Source of the DNA: Nissolia schottii
Taxonomy: Eukaryota; Streptophyta; Magnoliopsida; Fabales; Fabaceae
Direction: 5' to 3'
Assembly: GCA_003254905.1 (NCBI GenBank)
Contig: QANU01030664.1
Span: 31,372 to 95,371, forward strand
DNA: 64,000 nt
A program made the position numbers and the translations under genes. This document shows, piece by piece, positions 1 to 10,462 of this stretch; position 1 is the first letter of the stretch; each line of letters begins with the position of its first letter. The notes beneath the pieces were generated by a model. The model was given only the letters and a program-made list of their open reading frames with translations, did not search any database and was not told the DNA's origin.

Positions 1-41
1 CGAATGAATAACGGGTTGCATTCGAATGAACTGTAACTTGG

Positions 42-55
42 GGCCATTTTAAACG
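42..55 (+). promoter_or_regulatory. Possible core promoter of the antisense gene in element A
   Basis: GGCCATTTTAAACG lies about 250 bp upstream of the start-codon position and is followed by a pyrimidine-rich leader. The same block stands at the same place in the other two gene copies (10439-10452 on the minus strand and 50539-50552), while flanking bases differ. In all three copies a run of CATTCGAATG-type palindromes lies just upstream. The TATA-like role is inferred from position and conservation. Confidence 0.4.
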
Positions 56-301
56 TTTTTCTTTCTCTTTCCCTCACATTTCTCTTCTTCTTCCCCACGA
101 AACCAAAATCCTAGCAGAGCAAAATCATCTCCCCTCTCTTCCCACTTCAATTTCTTGCAATTTCTCACCTCTCCCTCTTGTGTCGTAAGCTTTCCCTTCA
201 CTTTCCTCCTAATTTCTCACCAATTTCTCTCCTCTCCACCATTCACTCTCGCATTTCCACTCTCCTCCCTTTCTAAAACCGAAACCTCATCTTCCTTCAC
301 C

Positions 302-1555
302 ACGAGCCAACTTGCCGGCCGTTCTTCAAGGTCTAAGAACCCTAGGCCTCCCCCTCCATGGGACCTCACTCATTGGTTCTCGACCGAAGTGCAATGGCGC
401 AACTTTGAGGCCAATTACAAAGAGGGGGATGTTATGGAGCCAAAGGTCCTGGACCATGCTACGTTGTGAGCTTCAACCATCCAGTCTACTCGCATTTGGT
501 TCGCGTCTTCTACAACAATATGCGGATCAACGACAGCGTACTTGAGTCAGAGGTGTGTGGCATTTTGATAGAGTTGATGTTGGAGCAGTTTGGGTCAGTG
601 CTCGAACTTCCAGCCACGGGAAATGACTTGGCCTCCAGCTTGTCGGGGTGGGCATTCAATCCGACCAGGATTCCATTTGGTGAGGATATGGCCTTGGATA
701 CTATCGGCCATTCTGAAATTCAGAGGTCGAAGAACTGGCCTCAGGTGAGCGGCCTTCCGGTAGAGAGCACAGAATCTACCATTATCTTCTGACTCACACC
801 CTCGTCCTGTAGAACGGGAATCACTCGACGATGACAAGGGACGATTGTCTCATTCTATGGGCCCTAGCTGAGGGTCATGAATTGAACGCTCTACGCTCGT
901 ATTCGTGGCAACGCGCTCCCCTACGGAGTGCAAATCATGGAGCTTCTCCGCCACTTCCAGGTTCCTTTGTTAGGTACGCATTTAGTTTTTGTTTTCCTTT
1001 TGGTCATTTTAATTCTCTAGCGGGGTTTGTTTATAGGTTTGCTAACTGCTGTTCTTATTGGTTTCCTTGTTTTGTAGATGTGTTAAAATGGTCTCCTAAA
1101 GTTACTCAGAAGATCGATTTTGGCTGCCTGGCCAAGATGCATATTTCACTAACCGATGACAACCGATTGGCCTATGACACACCTCAGGGTGGTCGCGCTA
1201 GGAAAAGGGCGGCTCCTTCCTCTCCTTCAGCTCCGTCTACCTCCGCCACTCTGGCAGCTACTGCTACTGGCCCTTTCGAGCCAGCGACGGTCCCTGGCCT
1301 TTCTCACCCGCAAATTGACCTGTTGATGAGTCGCTTCGATGCCTTGAGCATTGACATGTCACGCTTCGAGCGCCTAGAGCGACTGGTGCTGCGAAGGGAT
1401 CATGACCTGAGTGGGATCTACAGCCACTTGAGGTGGTCGCGACCAGAGGATCCTGCGGGAATCACCCAGCCGAGCTCTGGGGGTTCATCTGCTTCTGGCC
1501 ATACTCCACGGCCATGGAAGAAGATCTGGCTTTTGATTCAGAGGAGGCAGAGTAG
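302..1555 (+). pseudogene. Decayed antisense gene, putative plant transposon-protein family (copy 1)
   Basis: This gene runs opposite to its host element. The start codon is ACG (302-304) where the other two copies have ATG in the same ACC-ATG-AGC context. Recognisable stretches are WFS.EVQWRNFEANY, the HLVRVFYNNMRI block (about 490-540), SKNWPQVSGLPVE (about 730-765) and TRDDCLILWALAEGHELN (about 831-890). These resemble the domain annotated in databases as a putative plant transposon protein; no enzymatic activity is established. Damage includes the lost start, a deletion at about 463, a frameshift near 765, a TAG near 811, a deletion near 893 and a 1-base shift near 1510. A 104-bp intron (974-1077) separates exon 1 from a Ser/Pro/Ala-rich exon 2 ending EEDLAFDSEEAE and TAG at 1553-1555. 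The family end was set by comparison with copy 2. Confidence 0.7.
974..1077 (+). other. Intron of antisense gene copy 1
   Basis: It begins GTACGCAT after TTAG, has the branch-site-like CTAAC at about 1042, then a T-rich tract and TTTTGTAG. Copy 2 has a 105-bp intron at the same place (9438-9334, minus) with the same branch motif. The protein similarity resumes after the acceptor, so the splice prediction is supported by two copies. Confidence 0.75.
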
Positions 1556-2730
1556 AGCTCGTCGGATTTTAGGGTTTATCTAGGGTAAACTTGGGGCATT
1601 TTGTAATTGGCTTAGGTTAGGGGTTTTTGGGCAAAGCTTGTATGTTACTAGCTCTGGGGTTCAGTTGGCCTCTAACTCGTTGTACTTATACGGTTAAATT
1701 ATCAATGAAGTTACTATTTTATCCACCTAATCTTAATGTTGGTTTATGTATGTTAAGACTGCATTTCGTGGTTGACTTGTACGTTTTTAGAACACTTTTA
1801 CGCATACTATGCGTATTAGGGTCTCAGGTTGGTTCTTGCTCATCCCTAGCGCCTACATACATTAACAATGGAGGGAATAGGGGAAATCGAACCTCGGTTC
1901 ATGAAATAAGGGAAAAATCTCAAGTTATGAAGGCTTTTGCTCCAATTTAGGGTTCAGGGGCAAAATGGTCATTTTAGGGGCAACGACTCCTGACCAGCCC
2001 TCTGCTTGTCCCTAAATACCCTCTAGAATGTGAAGGAATATCCTCCTATTAGGTTGGACCTAATTGGCGACGTTTATGTTTATACGTGGATTTCCGCCTC
2101 GTTACGGGGTTTAAAGGGGCTTTCGCAGACATTTTGATCCTATGAACTCGCAGTCAGGTCCGAGAACATATGTGTACCAAGATATTTGGCTGGTGAGATG
2201 GGAATCGACAATTCGGTCAAAATCGCATATGAACGGGTTAAGAACCATAATGAACGAGCTTTCCCGTTGAGGGGTGAATTTGAGCATCCGAAGGGGTTTG
2301 CCATGGAGCTCTTTCGATTCCAATCCAAGGCAAGAATTTAGACTGGGGTAGGGAGGTGTCGGATGCAACAGAATGCAAAAATGGAAAGTGCACTGCACTT
2401 TAGGCAATTCTGCTGCCTTCATTCGAATGAATCCCCTGCATGCATTCGAATAAACCATTCTCCTGGGGGTATTCGAATGAGGCATTCGAATGAATCCTGA
2501 AAATTTCTTCCTTAAGCATCTGCACCCTCTTCCTTCATTTCCCCCTGCTCCCTTCTACTCTGGGGGACTTACGTATGCCCCTCTATTGCTTTCCTTCAGC
2601 ATTGTAGCCAGCTAGCCCAGCTCGGGCTATTCAGTGGCCCGGGTGATATCATCTCTGCCACGTTCCTAGGGTTTATCATGTCGCTCTTGACCCATCTGCG
2701 ACCCTAAAAAACCCTCAACCATAAGCAGCA
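1556..2730. other. Non-coding internal region of element A
   Basis: No convincing gene. The segment downstream of the antisense gene aligns in patches with the matching region of element B (about 8230-8850), for example the GGGGCAAAATGGT stretch near 1957. At 2418-2500 there is a cluster of ATTCGAATGA palindromes. The rest is the leader side of the element, with a GCTGATCACCTCA block near 2787 that is also found in the leaders of B and T. Confidence 0.6.
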
Positions 2731-2757
2731 TCATGTGTTGTCTCTTCCAGGCGACAT
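2731..2757 (-). pseudogene. Relic of the gag start in element A
   Basis: The minus strand reads ATG then S-P-G-R-D-N-T and TGA. Element B has M-S-L-K-R-D-N-A-Q at the same distance from its primer site, and the autonomous element T starts its Gag M-P-P-R-R-D-N-T-Q. All three follow a shared GCTGATCACCTCA-type leader block. This indicates that the non-autonomous family derives from a Tekay-type gag-pol element and kept only the first Gag codons. Confidence 0.6.
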
Positions 2758-2909
2758 GGCTGTCCACCGACACTGGCGAACCCTGAGGTGATCAGCCTCA
2801 AAGGAACCGATGCTCATTGGTTCAACATATCTCAACTCGTCAAGCGTGCATCATAGTCACGCCCTAAAGCATAGTGCGGCTCAGTCCTTAGGCTTTGTTA
2901 GACCAAACT

Positions 2910-2921
2910 GCTCTAATAATA
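2910..2921 (-). promoter_or_regulatory. Degenerate primer-binding site of element A
   Basis: It stands 2 bp inside the 5' LTR, where T and B have TGGTATCAGAGC, complementary to the 3' end of initiator Met-tRNA. Here 3 of 12 positions differ (plus-strand GCTCTAATAATA against GCTCTGATACCA), so priming was probably lost after insertion. Confidence 0.7.
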
Positions 2922-3405
2922 AATGAAACACCCTAGCTAGCTGGCCTATGCTTAAGTCATAAGCCTTCCAGACTAGGTGGTGATCTTCTGGTGCTGTGAA
3001 CTACTATTGTTTTATGTTATCTTTCCGAACTAGGTTTATAAAAAATATGGGCCATTTTGAAATTTCTTTCGTAAGTACGGATGCTAGAAAATAAAGAGCC
3101 ACACGTGTAATACATTGCTTAGCGGCATAGCAAAAGATAAGGGAAATGCAAATACATATACCTGTCTGATGGTAACCGTCGGCAGAAGTGCACATAAGGG
3201 CCCGAAATCACATACACACACGTACATAATCCAACCGTACCGTTGTTATTAAACAATGGCTAACAATACCAATATACATACCAGTTCAAACATAATATAC
3301 ATATATAACAATCTACATAACCTACGTATACGGATGCTAACTACTCATTTCGTGTACGGTACAAACCTATCCCTAAGGGTACTACCGGGGTCCTGTAGCC
3401 ATCTC

Positions 3406-3872
3406 CTACTCTAAGTCCTCTTCCCGCTCTACTGGGTTCTCTTCCCCCGTGGGCTCGTCGTTGCTGGATAATGCCGACACCGCCGTGAAGTCTCGGTGAG
3501 CGAATAGGCGCGGCAAAGCTGGAGTCACCCTCTTTCACGCGGTGGTCCGGCAGCCTCATCCTCGGACTGGCGGGGTGGGTATCTCGGGGTTCGCAACTGG
3601 CTCAGCCTTCGGCTCGGACTCAGACGGGGGCACCTCATTCTCGCCGTTGAGGTGGATTGGGTTGCGACTGCTACCTCCTGGACGCTTGTCCACCCAAATA
3701 GGACGCATCGGGGAGGATTCAGGTCCTCAGAGTCTCCACCTAGGTGGGTCTCGGGCTCGTTGGGCAGGTTTCCTGGCGCGAATGTACACATCTCGATCAG
3801 GTTGTCCGTGCGAAAGTTGAGCTGGCGCATACGGGTGAACAAACACACATCTTTTGCAGGCAGGAAAGTCAT
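3406..3872 (-). pseudogene. LTR-embedded small reading frame, decayed copy (element A)
   Basis: The start codon at 3872 is 9 nt after the position where related LTRs have a 3' splice site; here CCAG has become CCAA. The N-terminal part (AKDVCLFTRMRQLNFRTDN, then TFAPGNLPNEP) closely matches the intact frame at 6523-6990. A frameshift near 3750 breaks it; the matching C-terminal part, rich in Asp and Glu and ending EEDLE-stop at 3406, is still legible in other frames. Function unknown. Confidence 0.6.
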
Positions 3873-5018
3873 TGCTGCGATTTGGAGTCATGCATGAGTA
3901 GGGGTAAGAATGACTTCGTTCTTAGTGGAAACCTGACGTGGTCTCTATTATTCATTTACTCGGGCCAAGTCCAGGCCACTCAGGAAACCTCTAAGTGTCA
4001 TGCATACTAGCTCCCTACTGATTATTATCTTTGACCTACATCCTGAGCAGCTTTATCTAAGTTACTAGGTGACTAGGCTACTAATTTTGTCATTACTTAG
4101 GCTTCATGCTTGTTAATTTTACGTTATTGCTAAAGACATAATAGTCATCTCAGGACATTCCCTTGACGATACATAATGCATAAACATATATAGGTACATA
4201 CATACATGCATACATACTGGCATACATACATACATTCATTCATTCACTTACACATGTCAACTCTATAGTGCATGAGGGAATCTGTGTATCTCTTATGCGC
4301 CTTGTGGCTGTGTCCTTCTTGGTCCTTTCACCTTTGTAACTATGGCCACGGTTACAACCTCCTTCTATTCCCTATCGTGTTGACCCGACAACGCTCTAAC
4401 CAGTGTGGTAGCTAACCACGTAAAGCTCATAGGAGGAAGACATCAACATGATAGGTACCACCACCCCCTTACCGGGATGGCGAGGGATCAGCCCTTGGAC
4501 TCGATCAGGTGTGGACATGCTTCTCTGTACTTTTCTCTTTACTGGGGCCCCTTTCTTTCTGCAGGACTTGTCCTATTATCTTTACTCTCAAGCCTTGGCT
4601 TGTTCTCTTTACTCTCAAGCCTTGGCCTGTTCTCTTTATCTCGAGCCTTGGCCCATTACTATCATGATTAGGTCTCTCTACCTGTATTGCTCTTAACCAA
4701 TCCAGCTTGCCGAATTGGTGAGGAGCATGTCTATGAGATGTGCCAAGGGAAGAGGGATCTTCTTAATTATATAACTACATACTCTGACTAAGGCCATCCG
4801 AGTCCTTGGTGATTGGAGCCTTTACACACTGCTTTATTCCCTAGGGTTCAATTATGTACCTTTAACTTTACGTGAATACCTCTAGTTATCTACGGTCGTC
4901 CTAACTCATATAACGGCCATTTCCTCATTATGTATGCTCTCATGGTTTAGGATACGCATAGATGTGCCTGATGGATCTCATGACATAGTTAAAACCCAAG
5001 TTTTTCAGTGAGCATTCG

Positions 5019-5180
5019 AATGATTAGGGTTGTGCATTCGAATGACTTTTTCAATCAGTTGATCAAGGAATTCAATCGATTGAAATCCTTCTCAGGCTTT
5101 CATTTGACTAAAATCCTCATTCATTTGATTGAAATCCAAAATTCTTTCATTAGAATCCCTTGGGAATTCAATCGAATGAA
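5019..5180. repeat. Cluster of CATTCGAATG / ATTCRATTGAA palindromes in the element A LTR
   Basis: At least seven short palindromes or near-palindromes (GCATTCGAATGA, TTCAATCGATTGAA, ATTCATTTGATTGAA, ATTCAATCGAATGAA) are spaced by roughly 15-30 unconserved bases. Equivalent clusters are at 11690-11905 and 39025-39260 in related LTRs. Confidence 0.7.
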
Positions 5181-5589
5181 ATAGTGTAAAATTGGCTCCC
5201 AAGAGCCTTTTCTCCCAAGGGCTTCTCACCGTAACTTTTTTCATTTTCCAGTGATCCAATCAGTACAGTTATGGTTCCTAAATGTAAAAATCATCAAAAA
5301 CCATTCTACTCAGCTTATTCCCTATAGTTTTTCACAAAGTAGTTTTGCAGTCAAATACATACAGATACATATACACAGTCATAAAATCAACCACATAGAC
5401 AGTGGGCTTAGAGTTACCCACATCCGATGGAGATTCAAACTCAGTAGCTTTGCTGCTGGCAAGTTTTGGGGCACTGGCGTGCTCCTGGAATTTTTTCGGG
5501 ACTCAACAAAGTAACCGAAAATTGTCCGAACGGGACTGGTGTTTGTGAAAACGAAAGAAAGAGACGTAAAGTCTCTAAAAGTGAAATGG

Positions 5590-5599
5590 CTATTTATAG
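5590..5599 (-). promoter_or_regulatory. TATA box of the element A LTR
   Basis: CTATAAATAG on the minus strand about 510 bp from the LTR start, the same place as in the LTRs of B, F and E. It should define the U3/R boundary a few tens of bases downstream. Confidence 0.75.
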
Positions 5600-6109
5600 C
5601 CATGTTTTGTGGCCTTTTTACCTTTTCTTTCTTCCTTTTTCTTTTTCTTTTTCTTTATTTTTAATTGTTTTTATTTTTATTATATGTTTTCTGGAGAAAA
5701 TATCTCCTGATGGAGATAAGAATCCCCTCCAGGGTTGGTTCCGATCCCGTTTGATCGCATTTTGTCCAAAATATCTCACACCCGGTTGCCCTAAAAATAT
5801 TTCGGACATACAGTCGCGATCCCCTAATTTTTCTTATCGTTCCAGAGGCTTTCACTCAGGGATCTTTGACTTTCTTATCGCGTCAAGAAATTCCACGAGT
5901 GTCTGCTAGTATCCGAAACAATTTTCGTTCGAGTCGAAACTCGTTCGAACGCTCCAAAAAATTCACGCGATGGCGAGACCTAACCCTAACTGCCCATCCT
6001 AGGAGTACAGGGGTCAAATCTCACTTTCTCACCCTCTCGAGCGGCTCTCAACTGTCGTAAATGGTTCAATCTACGGATTTTCTGTATAGAAGAAAATCGG
6101 GATATTACA

Positions 6110-7533
6110 AGATAGATATGCATATGGATGAATGATTGCTTGTTTGTACTTATATATGTAGCCAAGTTTATAGTTATATTATGCATTATGTATCGTCAAG
6201 GGAACGCCCCAAGATGACTAGTATGTTAGTTAGTAGTAACACGAGCAGGCAATTTCATATTTCCACACTCAGACAAGATAAAGGAAATAGCATGAAGCCT
6301 AGGGAATATCCAGATTAGATGCCCAATCACCTAGTAAATTAGATAAAGCTGCTCAGGACATAGCCAAAGATAATAATCAGTAGGGGCTAGTATACATAAC
6401 ACTTAGAGGTTTCCTAAGTGGCTTGGACTGTGCCCGAGAAATGAACAATAGAGACCACGTAGGGTTTCCACTAAGAACGAATTCGTTCTTACCCCACTAG
6501 TGTATGACTCCAGATCGACTAGATGTCATCCCCACCTCCGAAAGACGTTTGGCTATTTACACGCACCCGACAACGGAACTTTAGGACGGACACCCTCATC
6601 GAGACCTATACGTTCGCGCCTGCTAACTTACCTGTAGAGCCTCAGCCACAGCCCGCATTGCCTCGATGGATACCCCGGGGACCATTGTCTTCGCCGATGC
6701 GTCCCATCTGGGTAAATGAGCGCCCAATAGCCAGTAGCTACGACCCGATTAACCTAAATGGCGAGGAAGAGGCTTCTCCTTCTGAGCCAGAGCTAAAGTC
6801 GGAGCCCTCAGCTGACCCGAGGACGTTTGCTCCGTCGTCTCGTGGCCGAGGCCTCTGGACCACAGCGAGAAAGAGGGTAACTCTAGCATTACCACTTTGC
6901 TATGCCCACCGTGACTTCACGGTAGTGACCACCTTGTCCAGCGAGGACAAGAAGGAGGATTCAGTAGAGGAGGAGGGGTCAGATGAGTAGCCTACGGGAG
7001 CGGGCGGGATAGTCGCGAGCTTGAGATGGATCAGCTAGGTCAAGACAGCAGTAGTGATAGTAGGCTTATACAGTCGCGCAATGGGTAGTACCCATCCACG
7101 AAGCCATATTGTACCTAGATATAGTTACGCAACGGGTAGTTCCCGTCCGTACCTAGGTGTACTGTTTGTTTGTAGTATGTATTGTTTGATAATATATGAT
7201 AATGTAAATATAATGAGAACTACTCTTTTGACTATATGAATGTACATGTAACTGATGCTTTTGGCCGAATATGTATGTGCTTATATGTTAATGGATAACG
7301 AGGTAGGCGAGACTTCGTTATCTACTGCTTTATCGATTATACGACTAACTATCTGCACAACTCTATGTTCAAAGTACTAGTAATTGTGAAAAATTTTTAA
7401 ACGGCCTCTAATTTGAGTAAAACCCTATGTTGCCAAGTATTAGGGAACGATAAGGGTTCGCATCACCAAGAGAAAACCACCTAGTCTGGAGGGCTTATGA
7501 CTTAAGCATAGGTCCGCTAGCTGGGGTGTTTCA
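6110..7533 (+). repeat. 5' LTR of element B, 3' portion only
   Basis: It begins in mid-LTR at the junction with element A and aligns with 15576-17005. It ends GGTGTTTCA. It contains the shared LTR block (about 6325-6400, including ATAATAATCAGTAGG) and the intact small reading frame at 6523-6990. The segment 6991-7533 is non-coding. Confidence 0.85.
6523..6990 (+). CDS. LTR-embedded small protein, intact (155 codons), function unknown
   Basis: ATG at 6523 lies 9 nt after a candidate 3' splice site (TATGACTCCAG), with an in-frame TAG directly before the ATG, which fixes the start. The N-terminal quarter (KDVWLFTRTRQRNFRTDTL, then TFAPANLPVEP) is basic and aromatic; the middle is Pro/Ser-rich with PIWVNERP and YDPINLNGEEE; the C-terminus is strongly acidic (EDKKEDSVEEEGSDE). 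Related but divergent copies lie in the LTRs of B (3' copy), A and D, and a more distant one at 45552. I recognise no known domain. Conservation of the frame across LTRs of different families suggests a protein, but expression is not shown. Confidence 0.5.
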   Translation: MSSPPPKDVWLFTRTRQRNFRTDTLIETYTFAPANLPVEPQPQPALPRWIPRGPLSSPMRPIWVNERPIASSYDPINLNGEEEASPSEPELKSEPSADPRTFAPSSRGRGLWTTARKRVTLALPLCYAHRDFTVVTTLSSEDKKEDSVEEEGSDE

Positions 7534-7535
7534 TT

Positions 7536-7547
7536 TGGTATCAGAGC
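7536..7547 (+). promoter_or_regulatory. Primer-binding site of element B (initiator Met-tRNA)
   Basis: TGGTATCAGAGC lies 2 bp after the 5' LTR end and is a perfect match to the usual plant initiator-tRNA primer site. Confidence 0.95.
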
Positions 7548-7701
7548 AGTTTGGTCCAACGGAGCCTGACGACTGAGCTGCACTATACTTTAGGGCATGA
7601 TTACGGTGCACGCTCGATGAGTTATGATGTGCTAGCCTGATGTATGCCGGATTCTTTCGAGGCTGATCACCTCAAAGTTTCACAGGAGTTATCGGATGGC
7701 C

Positions 7702-7779
7702 ATGTCGCTTAAAAGGGACAATGCACAACGCTACTTATGGTTGAAGGATTGTGCAGGGATTGGACCTGGTGGCAGGTAG
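7702..7779 (+). pseudogene. Relic of the gag start in element B (25 codons)
   Basis: M-S-L-K-R-D-N-A-Q is followed by unrelated residues and TAG. The leader before it shares the GACTGAGCTGCACTAT and GCTGATCACCTCAAA blocks with the leader of autonomous element T. The start matches the first codons of T's Gag. Confidence 0.6.
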
Positions 7780-8851
7780 CTTAGGCTAATGGTACCGATC
7801 GAGCCCTAGAAACTTCCCAGTGAGCAACAAGTCAGAAGAGATCAAGGGAATTACCAGCATAGGCCTCCGGTGTGGAGGAATAAGTGAATGTGGAGGGGAG
7901 AGGACTTAAGCTCTGAAGGGAGAGTTTTCAGGGATTCATTCGAATACCCCTCTGGTCATTCAAATGCCTCGCCCAATTGGTCATTCATTCAAATGCATAC
8001 AGACCAGTAATTCGAATGACTACAACATACGTGTAAAAATTGCAATGTGCTTTTCATTTCCCCATTCCGTTGCACCCCGACGCTTCCCCACCCCAGTCCA
8101 ACTTCCCCTCCTAAACTGGAATCCAAAGAGCTCTTCGACAAACTCCTCCGAATGCTAAAATCCACCCCTCCTTCTGAAAACTCGCTAATTATGAGTTCCA
8201 ATCCGTCCATACCCAATTCAAGTCAGATTTCTATCCCCACCTTCCCAACCTAAATGCCTTGGTGTACTTATGGTCCAGAACCTGACCGCAGGTCCGAACG
8301 CTCGAACCGTCCGAGAAAACGCCATGGGACCCCGTAATGAGGTTTAAACAAACAAACCAACGTAAAAGCCATACACTAAATCAAATGTAACTAAACGGTC
8401 CTCATTCATATTCTAATAGGTACCTAATGGTAAAACGAAGGCTAGTTGCGGGCTTTGACCCTCAAAATTACCATTTTGCCCCCGAACCTCAAAATGGGGG
8501 AAAAGCCTTTACAACCCAGGGCTTTCCCATTATTACATGAACCTAGGGCCAATTTCCCACCATAAGGGTGCAAGAATAGGTTGGAAACCTTAATGCATAA
8601 AATAAGCATAAAAACCGATATAAGAGTGGGCAATTATCAATTAAATGCATAAGTAATAAGCTTGAACCAATACATTAAACCAAGCAGATAGAATAACTTT
8701 TCATTAGTAATTTAGCCGCACCTATACAATCAAGTTGGGACTATCCAGACCCTAAACAACGCCTAGTAGTGGTCGTACCCCAAAACCCCCAACCCGTGCC
8801 CCTTACAAACACACCCCCAAGTCAAAATAGGTAAAACCCTAAGTTCTAGGG
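7780..8851. other. Non-coding internal region of element B
   Basis: No supported gene. At 7935-8025 there is an ATTCGAATGA palindrome cluster, the counterpart of 2418-2500 in element A. The remainder is the 3' flank of the antisense gene, matching element A in patches. Confidence 0.6.
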
Positions 8852-10204
8852 CTACTCTGCATCTCCTGACTCCAGTGCCAGGTCTTCCTCCATGGCAGCC
8901 AGAGCTGGACCAGACGTCGAAGGACCCCTAGAGCTCGGCGGGGCAACCCCCGCAGGATCCTCTGATCATGACCGACCACCCCAAGTGACTATTGACCGCA
9001 CTCTGGTCATGGTCCATCCGCAGCACCAGTCACTCTAGGCGGTTGAAGGACGACATGTTGACACTCAATGCGTCAAAGTGACTCATCAGCAAGTCCATCT
9101 GTGACTGAGAGAGGCCAGGGGCCATCACGGGCTCAGCAGGGCCAGTAGCAGCAACTGCCAGAGCGGCGAAAGTAGATGGGGCTAAAGGGGAGGAAGGAGC
9201 AACTCTTTTCTTGGCACGTCTACCCTGAGGCGCATCATAGGCCAAACGGTGGTCATCGGTCAAGGAAATGTGCATTTTGGCTAGGCAACCAAAGTCGATC
9301 TTCCAAGTAACCTTGGGAGACCATTTCAGCTTGCTTACAAAGCAGGGAAACAAATAAGAACATCAGTTAGCAAACCCCTAAACATACCCTGCTAGAAAAT
9401 TGAAGGAATTAAAAGGAAAGCGGAAACTGAACACGTACCTGACAAGGGAACCTAGAAATGGTGGAGTAGCTCAGTGATTTGCACTCCGTCTGGGAGCGCA
9501 TGGTTGCGCCTTCACATTTGGCCCATATGCTGCATGACGTAGAGCACACAGTTGAGTTCGTTGAGTTCGTGGCCCTCAGCTAAGGCCCACAGAACCAAGC
9601 AGTCATCCCTTGTCATTACGGAATGATTTTCGTTCCGCCGGACGAGGGTGTGGGTGAGGAGATAATGGTAGATCCTCTGCTCCATGGGTAGGCCACTCGC
9701 CTGAGGCCTATTCTTTGAGCTCTTGACCCCCGAGTGGCCGATGGTAGCCAGGGCCATATCCTCTCCGAAGGGGATCCCGGTGGAGTTAAAAGCCCATTCC
9801 GACAGGCTGGAGGCTAGGTCATTTCCCTCGACCGGGAGCTTCAGCACTGATCCGAACTACTCCAAGGTCAGTTCCATGGGAATGCCGCAAACCTCGGACG
9901 TGAGCACATTGTCATTGATCCGCAGGTTATTATAAAAGACTCATACCAAGTGAGGATAAACAGTGTGATTGAAACTTACGAACCCAAAGAGGTTGGCCGA
10001 GTCGAGGAAGGTGGGGATTTCATCTGACGCCTCCTCGTATGTAGCATGGTCAAGGATTTTTGGTTCTATTACGTCCCGGTCCTTGAAATGGGCCTCGAAA
10101 TTGCGCCATTGTGCTTTTGAGGATAACCAATGGGGGAAATTGCTTGGAAGGGGAGGCCCAGGGTTTTTAGCCTTCGAGGGGTGGCGAGCAGAGCGTTGGC
10201 TCAT
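8852..10204 (-). pseudogene. Decayed antisense gene, putative plant transposon-protein family (copy 2, best preserved)
   Basis: It starts ATG at 10204 (M-S-Q-R-S-A-R) and runs opposite to element B. Exon 1 is 10204-9439 and contains WLSSKAQWRNFEAHFKDRDV, then NLFGFVSFNHTVYPHLV, the FYNNLRINDNV block, SSKNRPQASGLPMEQRIYHY and DDCLVLWALAEGHELN. The intron is 9438-9334. Exon 2 carries WSPKVTWKIDFGCLAKMHIS, an Ala/Ser/Pro linker and MEEDLALESGDAE before TAG at 8854-8852. In-frame stops include a TGA where copies 1 and 3 have Arg (about 9940), a TAG near 9858 (Gln in copy 1, Leu in copy 3) and a TGA where copy 1 has Arg (about 9029). Frameshifts occur near 9535 and 8960. The intact protein would be near 400 residues. 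The family is known from plant repeats; its role is unknown. Confidence 0.75.
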
Positions 10205-10462
10205 GGTGGTGGAAGAGAGACTCAGTTTTGAAAGAGGAGAGGTTGAGGAAAAGGATTTTTGGGCAAGAGAGGCGCGAAAAGTCAGAGGGAAGTGAGGGGA
10301 ACCGCGTGGGAGTAAGAGGGAATGGAGAGGAAAGGTAAGAAATGGGTGTAGGAAGGAGGGAAGAAAGGGATTGCTTTGCTAGGGTTTTTGTTTTGGCGAG
10401 GGAGAAGGAGAGAAATGTGAGGAAAAGAAAAAGAAAAACGTTTAAAACGGCCCCAGATCGCA

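Larger units (their letters stand above)
1..6109 (-). mobile_element. Element A: non-autonomous Tekay-like LTR retrotransposon, left end outside window
   Basis: The element reads right to left. Its 5' LTR is 2924-6109, followed towards lower coordinates by a degenerate primer site, a relic of the gag start, non-coding DNA, and a decayed gene lying antisense to the element (302-1555). No protease, reverse transcriptase or integrase is visible, so mobilisation would need proteins from a relative. The layout matches element B and the 3' part of element D. It interrupts the 5' LTR of B at 6109/6110; the duplicated target would be AGATA (6110-6114), whose partner lies outside the window. Family assignment rests on LTR ends (TGTAATATCCCG and GGTGTTTCA) and the initiator-tRNA primer site. 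Confidence 0.8.
2924..6109 (-). repeat. 5' LTR of element A (3,186 bp)
   Basis: On the plus strand it runs TGAAACACC to GGGATATTACA, so it starts TGTAATATCCCG on its own strand. In transcription order it has a U3 of about 510 bp, a TATA box (5590-5599), the palindrome cluster at 5019-5180, short inverted-repeat minisatellites (4590-4665, AAGCCTTGGCTT type), a block shared with other LTR families (about 3880-4180) and a decayed small reading frame (3872-3406). Confidence 0.85.

Noticed and set aside
831..1583. A single 250-codon gene
   Set aside because: The frame runs through a well-formed intron (974-1077), and the family protein upstream of it reads in another frame. It is a read-through of a decayed two-exon gene.
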